This document shows positions 44,067 to 52,167 of a stretch of 64,000 nucleotides of DNA, in pieces (position 1 is the stretch's first letter; every line of letters starts with the position of its first letter). The stretch is from positions 558,001-622,000 of the forward strand of contig NZ_BDCH01000012.1 in NCBI RefSeq assembly GCF_001613405.1, given 5' to 3'. Position numbers and translations under genes: made by a program. The notes under the pieces are model-generated. The model ran no database searches, was not told the DNA's origin, and saw nothing but the letters and a program-made list of their open reading frames with translations. This stretch comes from Nocardia crassostreae. GTDB lineage: Bacteria; Actinomycetota; Actinomycetes; Mycobacteriales; Mycobacteriaceae.

Positions 44067-44899
44067 CGCTGCATCGTACGACCGTGCGCGGGGATCGACG
44101 GTTCCCGCCATTCGGTGCTCAATCGCGCCGACCATCGCGGCGGCCGCCGTTCGAGGAATGCCCGAACCCCTTCCGCGGCATCCGGACTTCCCATCACCAG
44201 CCGGTGCAGTTCGGTCTCGAGTTCCTCGACCTCCTCCGGGCCGAGATTGTGGCGCGCGGTATCCCACAACGCGCGCTTGCACAGGGCAGCGGACATCGGT
44301 GCCACATGCGTGGCCATATCGCGCGCCAGCTCCAGCGCGGCCGGGAGCACCTCCGCGGCGGGCAGTGCGAGGCTCGCCAATCCGAGCTGGACCGCCCGCG
44401 CCGCATCGAAAGTGCGTCCGGTCAGCATGATTTCGGCGGCGGCCGCCATCCCGGCCACCCGCGGCAGCGTCCAATGCGACATCGCGTCGGGTAACACCCC
44501 GAGCCGCACTTGCCGGACGGCGTAGTCGGACTCGGTGGCCATGATCCGAATATCGGCTTGCAGCGCCAGGGTCAGTCCGATGCCGATGGCGTGCCCATTG
44601 ATGGCGGCGATCACCGGCTTGCGCAGCGCGAAGGCAGGCGGATGCACGGGGGAGGCGCTGAACCCGGGACTGTCCGCGGCTCGGAAGGTTTCGTCCCGGC
44701 CGGACAGGTCGGCGCCCGCGCAGAACGCCGGTGGCGCCCCGGTCAGCACGATCACCCGGACCGCGTCGTCGCTGTCCAAGGTGCGATAGTGCTCACCCAG
44801 CGCCCTGCCCATATCCGCGGTGAACGCATTGCGCCGCTCCGGCCGATTGAGCGTCAGCACCGCGACTCCGCGATCCACCTCGAGCAGCACCGCGCTCAT
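44063..44899 (-). CDS. Enoyl-CoA hydratase/isomerase family protein
   Basis: 278 residues from ATG 44899 (GGGGAGG ribosome site); an upstream in-frame start at 44926 lacks one and lies in the operator. Crotonase motifs: LLEVDRGVAVLTLNRPERRNAFTADM, oxyanion-hole segments PPAFCAGADLSGRD and INGHAIGIGLTLALQADIRI. The usual catalytic acid position reads VRLGVLPDAMSHWTLPRVAG, so hydratase activity is not certain and other crotonase chemistry is possible. Forms an operon with the TetR gene; the divergent space of about 120 bp holds the operator. Confidence 0.88.
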   Translation of the reverse strand: MSAVLLEVDRGVAVLTLNRPERRNAFTADMGRALGEHYRTLDSDDAVRVIVLTGAPPAFCAGADLSGRDETFRAADSPGFSASPVHPPAFALRKPVIAAINGHAIGIGLTLALQADIRIMATESDYAVRQVRLGVLPDAMSHWTLPRVAGMAAAAEIMLTGRTFDAARAVQLGLASLALPAAEVLPAALELARDMATHVAPMSAALCKRALWDTARHNLGPEEVEELETELHRLVMGSPDAAEGVRAFLERRPPRWSARLSTEWREPSIPAHGRTMQR

Positions 44900-44924
44900 G
44901 GAGCGCCTCCCCATCACCGAGAAC

Positions 44925-44944
44925 AATTACGTTATGCAGTGTAA
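44925..44944. promoter_or_regulatory. TetR-type operator upstream of the enoyl-CoA hydratase gene
   Basis: ATTAC-N10-GTAAT inverted repeat, the same arrangement as at 41159-41178, 26 bp upstream of the ATG. Confidence 0.6.
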
Positions 44945-45024
44945 TGAAATAGCGAGCGCGCCAGTGCCGCAACTCGATCGACGGCACGCTGTTACAAGGT
45001 CATGATCAGTGACGCCGTGGCAGA

Positions 45025-46050
45025 GTGAGGGCCGTGGTGGCTCGGCGATTGGCAGCGGCGAATGTGGTTCTGGCCGGAGTTCTGCTCACCGTCGATCTCG
45101 TCGCGGTGATTCTGGTGTGGCGCGGTGGCATGGCGGTCGCGTTTCCCGGTGCGGGGCACTCCGCCGTGCGGGTGCGGTTCGTGTGGGCCTCCGGTGGCGG
45201 GGCGTTGGGGGTGGCGGCGTATGTCGGCGCGCTGGCGGCGGTCGTGGCTCCGAGTGTGTTGTTGGCCAGGCGGTTCGATGACATTCGGGGCGTCACGCTG
45301 ATCTGGCTCGGAGTGGTCGCGGTGCCTCTCGCCGGGGCGCTCGCACTGCTGAATTGGGTGCTGTATCCGTTGGTTCTGGACACCACGTGCGGCAGCTGCG
45401 ATGCCATTGTCTACGAGGCCGCGCCCGGGCCGATCTGGTACCGGCCCGCGCGCACGGCCGTGCTCGCGTTGCTGGCGATCTGCCTGGCGGCCGCGGTGGC
45501 GCTGGCGTGCTCGCCCACCATGACCCGGCGGTTGCGCGCCGGGACCACGCCGGTGCCGCGCCGCCCGGGCGCCGCCACGGTGGCCGCGGCCGGACTGGCG
45601 GTGCTCGCGGTCTGCGCGACGCTGTTGGCGGCGACCGTCGTCCCGATCGCCACCTCGGCACAGGAGTACGAGCGCACCGGGGAACTCGTCCCGGTCGACG
45701 ACGGCACCCAGGTGATGGCCTATGTCGTCGCGGTGCTGGCCGTCGTGTTCGCCATGGGGACCTTCCGGCAGGCGCAGGCCCTGTGGCGGGGCCGCGCCGC
45801 CGCCGCGCCGATGCTGACGCTCTCGGGGCTGAGCCTGCTGCTCTGGGCGGGCCTGCTGGGGATGCTGTTGTTGCTCACGCCCAAAGGCGGGATTCTGCCC
45901 ACCGGTTGGCGGGTCGAGGTCGATCCGTCCTGGTTGCCGGAGGTGCACGGGGTGACGGTGTGCGCCGCCTTGGCCGCGCTGGCCGTCGCGGGGGTGGCCC
46001 TGCTCTGGCCCACCACATTGAGCTGGATCACCCGCCCGGATTCGCGCTGA
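45025..46050 (+). CDS. Multi-spanning membrane protein of unknown function
   Basis: 341 residues, GTG start. About eight hydrophobic helices: VVLAGVLLTVDLVAVILVW, GGALGVAAYVGALAAVVAPSVLLA, LIWLGVVAVPLAGALALLNWVLYPLVL, AVLALLAICLAAAVALAC, ATVAAAGLAVLAVCATLLAATVV, VMAYVVAVLAVVFAMGTF, MLTLSGLSLLLWAGLLGMLLLL and a last one before WPTTLSWITRP. A short loop TTCGSCDAIVYE carries two cysteines. I recognise no family and see no transporter or enzyme signature; N-terminal and loop charges suggest an inner membrane location. Neighbours give no functional hint. Confidence 0.7.
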   Translation: MRAVVARRLAAANVVLAGVLLTVDLVAVILVWRGGMAVAFPGAGHSAVRVRFVWASGGGALGVAAYVGALAAVVAPSVLLARRFDDIRGVTLIWLGVVAVPLAGALALLNWVLYPLVLDTTCGSCDAIVYEAAPGPIWYRPARTAVLALLAICLAAAVALACSPTMTRRLRAGTTPVPRRPGAATVAAAGLAVLAVCATLLAATVVPIATSAQEYERTGELVPVDDGTQVMAYVVAVLAVVFAMGTFRQAQALWRGRAAAAPMLTLSGLSLLLWAGLLGMLLLLTPKGGILPTGWRVEVDPSWLPEVHGVTVCAALAALAVAGVALLWPTTLSWITRPDSR

Positions 46051-46171
46051 TCGCACCGCCCGCCACCGGCATTCGAACGATCATGTTCACGTCATGGTCG
46101 GCGGCGCGTCGCTCATGTGTCCATCAGGGCCCCTTGCCACGTTCATGAGACTGCCCTAGCCTCCGGTCTTC

Positions 46172-47533
46172 GTGAGGACTAGCGCGGAGATCGAATCGCG
46201 AAGAGACATACGCGTGTGGGGGGCGGTCACCGCGCTCGGAGTCGTCGCCGGATATCTGGCGGTGCTGCTGGCCGACGCTCGGCACTTCTACACCGATGAC
46301 ACCGAGGCGCAGTACGCGCCGATGTGGGTGCTGCTCGGGACGGAGTTGCGCGAGGGGCGATTCCCGGCGCTGGTGCCGTGGGAGTGGATGGCGGGCAACT
46401 ACTCGCTCGAAGAGGCGGCGCTGCTGAATCCGCCGCAGCTGCTGGTCTATCTGATCGCGCCGTCGGTGGACGATCTGGCCGTCTACGCCACCGTCGTGAA
46501 GCTGGTCTTCTCGATGATCGCCGGGCTCGGGGTGTATCGGATCTGCCTCGCATACGGTGCGAAACCGGCATTCGGAGCGGTTGCGGGCGTGGCGTTTCCG
46601 CTGAGCGGCTGGTTCCTGTTCTTCGATCAGGCGAGCTGGTTCACCTCGCAGACCGGGACCACGTGGCTGCTGCACGCGTGGGCCTCGGCGGTGCTCTATG
46701 CGCGCGGCAAGAGCGGGCCGATTCCCGTTTTCGTCTTCCTCTGGCTCACGCTGACGATCCAGTACGTGTTTCCGGGAGTGGAAGCCGCGCTGATGATTCT
46801 GGCGGTGGTGGCCGGGGAGGTCATCCATCAGAAGGGCTGGGCGGGGCCGCTGCGGCTGGCGCTGGTGGCGCGCAATGGCACCGGCATCGACTCCATTGCC
46901 GGGCTGCGCGGTAAGCGCGTGGCCACGGCCTTCGCCTCGACCGCGCACTACAGCCTGCTTGCCGCCTTGGATCGGAACGGGTTGCGCGCCACTGACGTTC
47001 AGCTCGTCGATCTGCAACCGCAGGCCTCCCTGGCGGCCTGGGAGCGCGGCGACGTCGATGCCGTCTACACCTGGCTGCCCACCCTGGACCAGTTGCGCGC
47101 CACCGGCAAGACGCTGATCACCAGCCGGGAGCTCGCCACCGCCGGTAAGCCGACGCTCGATCTGGGCGTGGTGTCCAAGCGGTTCGCGCAGGACCATCCG
47201 GAGGTGGTCGACACCTGGCGCCGGATTCAAGCGCGCGCCCTCGACATCATCCACAACACCCCCGATGCGGCTGCCAAGGCTGTCGCGGCCGAAATCGGCA
47301 TCACCCCCGATGTGGCCGCCCAGCAACTGAAGCAGGGCGTATTCCTCACGAAAACCCAACTGACATCGTCCGATTGGCTCGGCAGCGAAGGTTCCGTCGG
47401 CAATATCGCCGCCAACTTGCGCAGCGCCGCCGAATTCCTGGCCGCGCAGCAGCAGATCGACGCCGCCCCACCCGCACAGACCTTCCAGGACGCCATCTAC
47501 GTGAAGGGCCTGCCCGGTGTCCTTGACCAGTGA
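46172..47533 (+). CDS. Chimeric gene: YfhO-like membrane N-terminus fused to TauA-like binding protein C-terminus
   Basis: 453 residues in one open frame, GTG start. Residues about 1-228 look like the start of a YfhO/GT-C-type multi-spanning protein (VWGAVTALGVVAGYLAVLLAD, the acidic loop HFYTDDTEAQYAPMW, EWMAGNYSLEEAALLNPPQLLVYLIAP, VFVFLWLTLTIQYVFPGVEAAL). From about residue 230 (LALVARNGTGIDSIAGLRGK) it becomes the body of a taurine-type ABC binding protein (VATAFASTAHYSLLAAL, QLVDLQPQASLAAWERGDVDAVYTW, PTLDLGVVSKRFAQDHPEVV) through to its normal C-terminus. The signal peptide and first lobe of TauA, and most of YfhO, are missing. The join near 46860 looks like an in-frame deletion. The product is unlikely to serve as a periplasmic binding protein. 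Confidence 0.75.
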   Translation: MRTSAEIESRRDIRVWGAVTALGVVAGYLAVLLADARHFYTDDTEAQYAPMWVLLGTELREGRFPALVPWEWMAGNYSLEEAALLNPPQLLVYLIAPSVDDLAVYATVVKLVFSMIAGLGVYRICLAYGAKPAFGAVAGVAFPLSGWFLFFDQASWFTSQTGTTWLLHAWASAVLYARGKSGPIPVFVFLWLTLTIQYVFPGVEAALMILAVVAGEVIHQKGWAGPLRLALVARNGTGIDSIAGLRGKRVATAFASTAHYSLLAALDRNGLRATDVQLVDLQPQASLAAWERGDVDAVYTWLPTLDQLRATGKTLITSRELATAGKPTLDLGVVSKRFAQDHPEVVDTWRRIQARALDIIHNTPDAAAKAVAAEIGITPDVAAQQLKQGVFLTKTQLTSSDWLGSEGSVGNIAANLRSAAEFLAAQQQIDAAPPAQTFQDAIYVKGLPGVLDQ

Positions 47534-48326
47534 GCTCGGCGCGAAACCCGCCAGCCGCGCCGGAAGCATTCGGCTGCACGATGTTTCGCACCGCTACGGG
47601 CGCGGCGCTGCCGCCGTGACCGCCCTGGGTCCACTGGATCTCGAAGTGCCGCCGGGTGAGTTCCTGGTCCTCGTAGGCGCCTCCGGCTGCGGCAAGAGCA
47701 CCTTGCTCCGCCTGATCGCCGGATTCGAATCCGCCACCGAGGGCAGCATCGAGATATCCGGCGCCGCACCCCGCCCCGGTGATACCGCGGGCGTGGTCTT
47801 CCAACAGCCCCGCCTGTTCCCCTGGCAGACCGTAGGCGGCAATATCGACCTGGCCCTGAAATACGCGGGCGTTCCCCGGGATCAGCGCCCCGACCGCCGC
47901 GCCGAACTGCTCGCCAGAGTCGGCCTGGAGGGCACCGCGGCCCGCCGCATCTGGGAGATCTCCGGCGGCCAGCAACAACGCGTGGCCATAGCGCGCGCCC
48001 TGGCCGCCGAAACCTCCCTGCTCCTGCTCGACGAACCTTTCGCCGCGCTCGACGCCCTCACCCGGGAGCGCCTGCAAGACGACCTGCGCCAGGTCAGCGC
48101 CGAATCGGGCCGAACCAGCGTCTTCGTCACCCACAGCGCCGAGGAAGCCGCCTTCCTCGGCTCTCGAATTGTGGTCCTGACCCAGCGCCCGGGCCGCATC
48201 GCCCTCGACCTCCCCGTCGAATTACCCAGGGCCGGAGTGGATCCCGACGACCTCCGCGCCTCGAGCGAATTCCTGGACCTGCGCCGCGAAGTCGCCCGCG
48301 CCGTCAAGGCCGCAGCCGCCGCCTGA
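47517..48326 (+). CDS. ABC transporter ATPase of the taurine/sulfonate type (TauB/SsuB-like)
   Basis: 269 residues, GTG start, overlapping the preceding gene by 17 bp. Walker A GASGCGKSTLLRLI (about 56-69), Q-loop VVFQQPRLFPWQTV, signature SGGQQQRVAIARAL (about 151-164), Walker B LLLLDEPFAALDALTRE and switch histidine in VFVTHSAEEAAFL. The order TauA-like then ATPase is that of tau/ssu operons, which import taurine or alkylsulfonates under sulfur limitation. No permease gene follows in this window and the binding-protein gene is chimeric, so the system looks incomplete unless the permease is elsewhere. Confidence 0.88.
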   Translation: MSLTSELGAKPASRAGSIRLHDVSHRYGRGAAAVTALGPLDLEVPPGEFLVLVGASGCGKSTLLRLIAGFESATEGSIEISGAAPRPGDTAGVVFQQPRLFPWQTVGGNIDLALKYAGVPRDQRPDRRAELLARVGLEGTAARRIWEISGGQQQRVAIARALAAETSLLLLDEPFAALDALTRERLQDDLRQVSAESGRTSVFVTHSAEEAAFLGSRIVVLTQRPGRIALDLPVELPRAGVDPDDLRASSEFLDLRREVARAVKAAAAA

Positions 48327-48344
48327 GAGCTGCCGCGTGGACGG

Positions 48345-48632
48345 CTAGTGCCAGTTCTGCCGCTGTGCCCATTCGGCGATGGTGGTCTTGCCGGGATGGA
48401 GGAGCTCGGCCGGTGGGGCCGGGGGAGGGGTGGTGGCCTGCTGGTCGTACATGGCGGCAATGGCCGCGGCGGAGGGGGCCCCGATCACGGGGGTGAGTAG
48501 TTCGCCGTAGGCGGCCGGGGTGATGGGGGTCCAGTGGACGTCGCGGCCGGTGGCGGTGGTGAACGCGGCGGCAATGTCGTGGCCGGTGAGCGGGGTTGGG
48601 CCGGTGACGAGGGAAAGCGGATTCGGTGACAC
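48345..48632 (-). pseudogene. NmrA/SDR-type NAD(P)-binding protein, C-terminal fragment
   Basis: The frame encodes the last 95 residues of an NmrA-like quinone-reductase-type protein (LTGHDIAAAFTTATGRDVHWTPI, GAPSAAAIAAMYDQQATT, LLHPGKTTIAEWAQRQNW). Full-length members have about 280 residues with an N-terminal GxxGxxG Rossmann motif, none of which is present. The fragment begins where the oppositely oriented HxlR gene begins (48626), which places a deletion breakpoint at about 48625-48632. Confidence 0.7.
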
Positions 48633-48910
48633 GGACCCTCGACCTGGTCGGCAGTCGCTGGACGCCGTTGGTCGTCTATCACCTGCACACCGGAACCAAG
48701 CGGTACAGGGAGTTGCAGCGCGCGCTGCCGGGGATCAGTCCGAAGACCCTGGCGGAACGGCTGCGCTCCCTCGAACAGCACAATCTGGTGGTGCGGGAGG
48801 TGTATCCGGACAAGCCGCCGCGTGTCGAATACACCCTCACCGAGAAGGGCCGCCAGCTCGGCGACATCCTCCATTCGATCGCCGATTGGGCCGAAACCGC
48901 GGACGTCTAG
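48626..48910 (+). CDS. HxlR-family regulator lacking its usual N-terminus
   Basis: 94 residues, GTG 48626. Contains most of the HxlR winged helix (TLDLVGSRWTPLVVYHLHTGTKRYRELQRALPGISPKTLAERLRSLEQHNLV, VEYTLTEKGRQLGDIL). The normal start, about 10-25 residues with the redox-sensing cysteine just before the TLDLVG helix, is missing, and no ribosome site is visible. HxlR proteins often sit divergent from an oxidoreductase gene that they control; that partner is the truncated NmrA fragment next to it, so both lost their 5' ends in one event. Residual DNA binding is possible. Confidence 0.7.
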   Translation: MTRTLDLVGSRWTPLVVYHLHTGTKRYRELQRALPGISPKTLAERLRSLEQHNLVVREVYPDKPPRVEYTLTEKGRQLGDILHSIADWAETADV

Positions 48911-49497
48911 TTCAGCGCGGCGGCGGACGGGACGACGACGCCGTAGAGGTCGGCGATCGTCGCGAGGGCGCTGTCGTGCAGTTGTCCGGCGGAGACCTCG
49001 GCGACGGCCGAGCGCAGCGGACGGGTCGCGGAGGCGTCCGCGACCACCGTCGGCCGGTTGCCGCGCAGGAACGCTCCCTCGCTGGTGAACAGCACGCACA
49101 TGTGGGTCATGAATCCGGCGATGATCACGTTCTTGTTGCCCGCCTCGTCGACGCGCTCGGCGAGGTCGGTATTCACGAAACCATTGGGGACGGTTTTGAT
49201 TACGACCGGTTCGCCCTCGATCGGGGCCACGCGCGGGTGGATCTGCCCGATCTCGGCGGTGATGTCGTACGGGGTCCCGGCCCCACCGTCGTTCTGCACG
49301 TGGATGATCTTCGTCCCGGCGGCGCGCGCCGCGGCGAGCAGCTCGGCGGCGGCATCGAGAGCGTGTTCCCACCCGGTCAGCTCCATCACGCCGCGGGTGT
49401 AGGTGTTCTGGTAGTCGATCAAGATCAGCGTCGCATCGGCCAGAGCCGCCGGGGTCTGATCGAATTCGCTGAGCTCGCGCAAGGTCTTCGTTGTCAT
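48907..49497 (-). CDS. Isochorismatase-family cysteine hydrolase
   Basis: 196 residues from ATG 49497 (GGAGAAC upstream); the frame runs on to 49560. Catalytic triad of the family: Asp in ATLILIDYQNTYT (about 27), Lys in PVVIKTVPNGF (about 100) and nucleophilic Cys in IIAGFMTHMCVLFT (about 135), with the cis-peptide region before the cysteine. Such enzymes hydrolyse amides or vinyl ethers (nicotinamidase, N-carbamoylsarcosine amidase and others); the substrate here is unknown. It is divergent from a GlxA-type regulator, a common pairing. The stop overlaps the HxlR stop by 4 bp. Confidence 0.88.
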   Translation of the reverse strand: MTTKTLRELSEFDQTPAALADATLILIDYQNTYTRGVMELTGWEHALDAAAELLAAARAAGTKIIHVQNDGGAGTPYDITAEIGQIHPRVAPIEGEPVVIKTVPNGFVNTDLAERVDEAGNKNVIIAGFMTHMCVLFTSEGAFLRGNRPTVVADASATRPLRSAVAEVSAGQLHDSALATIADLYGVVVPSAAALN

Positions 49498-49580
49498 GTT
49501 CTCCACGCTATGGTCCGCCAGCCGTGTCGGAAATGTCATATAGCATGCAGATTCGGACATCCCGGCGATACGGAGGCGCG

Positions 49581-50567
49581 GTGGGCGTGATCGAACGGCT
49601 CGTGGTCGTCGTGCTCTTCGATCGAGTGGACAGCCTGGACGTCGCGGGCCCGCCCGAGGTGTTCTCGCTGCTGGAACGTGAAATGGACGAGCCGACCGGC
49701 TATCGCGTGGTGCTGGCGGCGCGGACCATGGATCCGGTGACCACCTCGGCCGGGGTTCGCGTCCTGCCGGATGCGACTTTCGAGGAGATGGCCGCGCGCG
49801 GTATCGACACCCTTGTGGTGCCCGGCGCGGTCGAGGTCGACGAGCAGCGCCGGGTGCGTGCGGTCACCGATCCCGTGGTGGTCGACTGGGTGCGGCGGCT
49901 GTCCGCCACCGCGCGCCGCGTCGCCTCGGTGTGCGTGGGTGCCCATACGCTCGCGGCGGCGGGACTGCTGGACGGTAAGCGCGCCACCACCCACTGGTCG
50001 ACGGCGCGGCAGTTGGCGGGCGACCATCCCGCCGTCGAGGTGGACGCCGACCCCATCTTCATTCGTGACGGCGACGTGTGGACCGGCGCGGGAATCAGCG
50101 CCGTGCTCGATCTCATGCTGGCGCTCGTCGCCGACGATTTCGGCGACGCGGCCGCCCTGCGCGTGGCCCGCCAGCTCGTCGTCTACCTCAAAAGGCCCAG
50201 TGGCCAAAGCCAATTCAGCGTTTCGCTGGAACCGGTGTCGACCACGCGGCGCATGGACGAGCTGCGTCACCACATCATGCGCAATATCGCCGCACCGCTC
50301 ACCGTCGCCGATCTCGCGGCCAGCGCCCATGTGAGCGAGCGGCAACTGGCCCGCATCTTCAAGACCGAACTCGGCACGACCCCGGCCGCCTATATCGAAG
50401 CGGCCCGGGTCGAGGTGGCGCGCAATCGGCTGGAGACCACCGACGACACGCTCGAACGTATCTCCGCCGCAAGCGGTTTCGGTACGACCGACACCCTCAC
50501 CCGGGCCTTCCGCCGTCAGCTCGACATCACGCCGACCGAATACCGCAACCGCTTCCGGATCAGGTGA
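49581..50567 (+). CDS. GlxA-type AraC-family regulator (DJ-1/PfpI domain plus HTH)
   Basis: 328 residues from GTG 49581, with GGAGG 4 nt upstream; the frame is open from 49491. N-terminal DJ-1/PfpI-like domain (about 5-185: VVVVLFDRVDSLDVAGPPEVFSLL, VVPGAVEVDE, ASVCVGAHTLAAAGLLDGKRATTHW) with a cysteine at the nucleophile elbow. C-terminal AraC double helix-turn-helix (about 230-325: ITVADLAASAHVSERQLARIFKTEL, ISAASGFGTTDTLTRAFRRQL). In this class the DJ-1 domain is normally a sensor, not an enzyme. The divergent isochorismatase is its likely target. The 3' end overlaps the convergent permease by 8 bp. Confidence 0.9.
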   Translation: MGVIERLVVVVLFDRVDSLDVAGPPEVFSLLEREMDEPTGYRVVLAARTMDPVTTSAGVRVLPDATFEEMAARGIDTLVVPGAVEVDEQRRVRAVTDPVVVDWVRRLSATARRVASVCVGAHTLAAAGLLDGKRATTHWSTARQLAGDHPAVEVDADPIFIRDGDVWTGAGISAVLDLMLALVADDFGDAAALRVARQLVVYLKRPSGQSQFSVSLEPVSTTRRMDELRHHIMRNIAAPLTVADLAASAHVSERQLARIFKTELGTTPAAYIEAARVEVARNRLETTDDTLERISAASGFGTTDTLTRAFRRQLDITPTEYRNRFRIR

Positions 50568-52029
50568 GCGGCTCCGGGACCGGCTGCCGGTACTCCTCGT
50601 GAATCTCCTTGGGCCCGAACGGCCACACCTTCTCGAAGCGCGCCCAGATCAGGAAGGCCACAATGCCGAGCCCGACCCATGCCAGCGACCATTCGATCGG
50701 GTGCACACCGGGATTCGCCTTGTCGGCATAGCCGTAGATGATCAGCCAGCCGACCGCGGCCACAATACTGGGCAGCGGATACAGGAACATCCGGTACGGC
50801 CGCGGCAGATCGGGCTGCCGACGCCGCAGCACGGTCATCGCCGCGATCTGGGCGAAGGCCTGCACGATCACCATGACCGTGGTCAGCAGCGAAATCAGCA
50901 CGGCCAGTGGCGGATGCGCGGCATCGGTGCCGATGTGCCGGGCCAGCAGGAACCCGGCCGCGGTGACCGCGCCCATGGCGGCCAGGCCCAGCATCGGGAA
51001 CTGATGCCGCGGATGCAGCCGCGCGAACGACTTGAAGAACACCCCGTCCTTGGCGGCATTGAGCGGAACCCGCGAGCCGCCGAGCAATCCGGCCAGCACG
51101 GAGGCGAACGCGGTGATCAGGATGAGCACCGTCACGATCTTGGCCGCCGTGGCGCCCCAGGTGCTTTCGAGCACCGCCGAGGCCACCGAGCTGGCGGCGA
51201 TATTGTCCGGGTCGAGCATGTCCTGCGATGGAATCACGCCCAGCACACCGGTTTGCATGAGCAGGTACACCGCCATGACCGCCAGAATCGAGGTCACGAT
51301 GGCGCGCGGCAGCACCCGCCCCGGATTGCAGACCGCACCGCCCAGATAGGCGGCGGTGTTGTAGCCAAGATAGTCGTAGATGCCGATGGTCAGACCGGAG
51401 GCGAAGCCCAGCCAGAACGCGCCGGTCCCGATATCTAAAGCGCCCTCCGGCCAGGTGAATGCCATATCGGCGTCGAAGCTGGTGAAGGCGGCCAGGATGA
51501 CGGCGGTCACCGACACGATCATGACCGACCACATGACGACCGCCAGCTTGCCGATGCTCTCCACCCGCCGCCACAGCAGCACCACGATGAGCGCGACCAC
51601 CGCCACGCCGACGATATCTCCTTGTCCGCGTGTCATATTCGGCCACAGATAGCCCAGGTACTGCACCAGCCCCTGCACTCCGGTCGACATGATGAGCGGA
51701 ATGAAAAGCATTGCGGTCCAGACGAACAGGAATGGCATGAGCCGTCCGGTGCGGTACTGGAACGCCTCGCGCAGATAGATGTAGGTGCCGCCCGCGCCGG
51801 GTAGCCCGGCGCCGAGCTCGGCCCAGATGAGGCCGTCGGCCAGGGCCAGCACCGCCCCGGCGAGGAATCCGATGGTGGCGTGCGGCCCGCCGAAGGCCGC
51901 GATCATGAGCGGAATGGTGACGAAGGGCCCGATGCCGACCATCTGGCTCATATTGATGGCGGTGGCCTGGAACGGGCCGATCTTGCGCGGGAGTTGCGTA
52001 CTCGGGGGAAGGGGTTGAGCGCCGGACAT
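50560..52029 (-). CDS. APC-superfamily amino acid permease
   Basis: 489 residues with 12 predicted helices. The APC signature at the N-terminus is clear: IGPFQATAINMSQMVGIGPFVTIPLM (about 17-42) includes the unwound GIG segment that contacts substrate. Further helices: FLAGAVLALADGLIWAELGAGLPGAGGTYIYLREAF, IVGVAVVALIVVLLW, LGFASGLTIGIYDYLGYNTAAYLGG, IVTVLILITAFASVLAGLLGGSR. The cytoplasmic tail is charged (WPFGPKEIHEEYRQPV). It probably imports an amino acid or amine by proton symport. It is divergent from a ROK regulator across 138 bp, which suggests local regulation and a link to a sugar-derived or amino-sugar substrate. Confidence 0.88.
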   Translation of the reverse strand: MSGAQPLPPSTQLPRKIGPFQATAINMSQMVGIGPFVTIPLMIAAFGGPHATIGFLAGAVLALADGLIWAELGAGLPGAGGTYIYLREAFQYRTGRLMPFLFVWTAMLFIPLIMSTGVQGLVQYLGYLWPNMTRGQGDIVGVAVVALIVVLLWRRVESIGKLAVVMWSVMIVSVTAVILAAFTSFDADMAFTWPEGALDIGTGAFWLGFASGLTIGIYDYLGYNTAAYLGGAVCNPGRVLPRAIVTSILAVMAVYLLMQTGVLGVIPSQDMLDPDNIAASSVASAVLESTWGATAAKIVTVLILITAFASVLAGLLGGSRVPLNAAKDGVFFKSFARLHPRHQFPMLGLAAMGAVTAAGFLLARHIGTDAAHPPLAVLISLLTTVMVIVQAFAQIAAMTVLRRRQPDLPRPYRMFLYPLPSIVAAVGWLIIYGYADKANPGVHPIEWSLAWVGLGIVAFLIWARFEKVWPFGPKEIHEEYRQPVPEPLT

Positions 52030-52070
52030 GGCAGCCTCCGGGTGGAGCGGGCATGCGGGGCACGAGGTGG

Positions 52071-52097
52071 TTTAGTTAAGTTAAATTCCTTTACTAT
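52071..52097. promoter_or_regulatory. AT-rich operator/promoter between permease and ROK genes
   Basis: TTTAGTTAAGTTAAATTCC has a direct repeat of GTTAA. TACTAT (52092-52097) could serve as a -10 for the ROK gene. ROK repressors often bind A/T-rich repeats of this kind. Confidence 0.4.
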
Positions 52098-52167
52098 GTC
52101 CGTCAAGCGATCGGCGGAATCCGACTGCCTAGAGTTGGCGGCAGCACCCACCCGAGAACGGAAGGCG

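Noticed and set aside
46324..46914. Overlapping frame in the chimeric gene
   Set aside because: Gly/Arg-rich shadow; the 46172 frame has clear membrane helices and a TauA domain.
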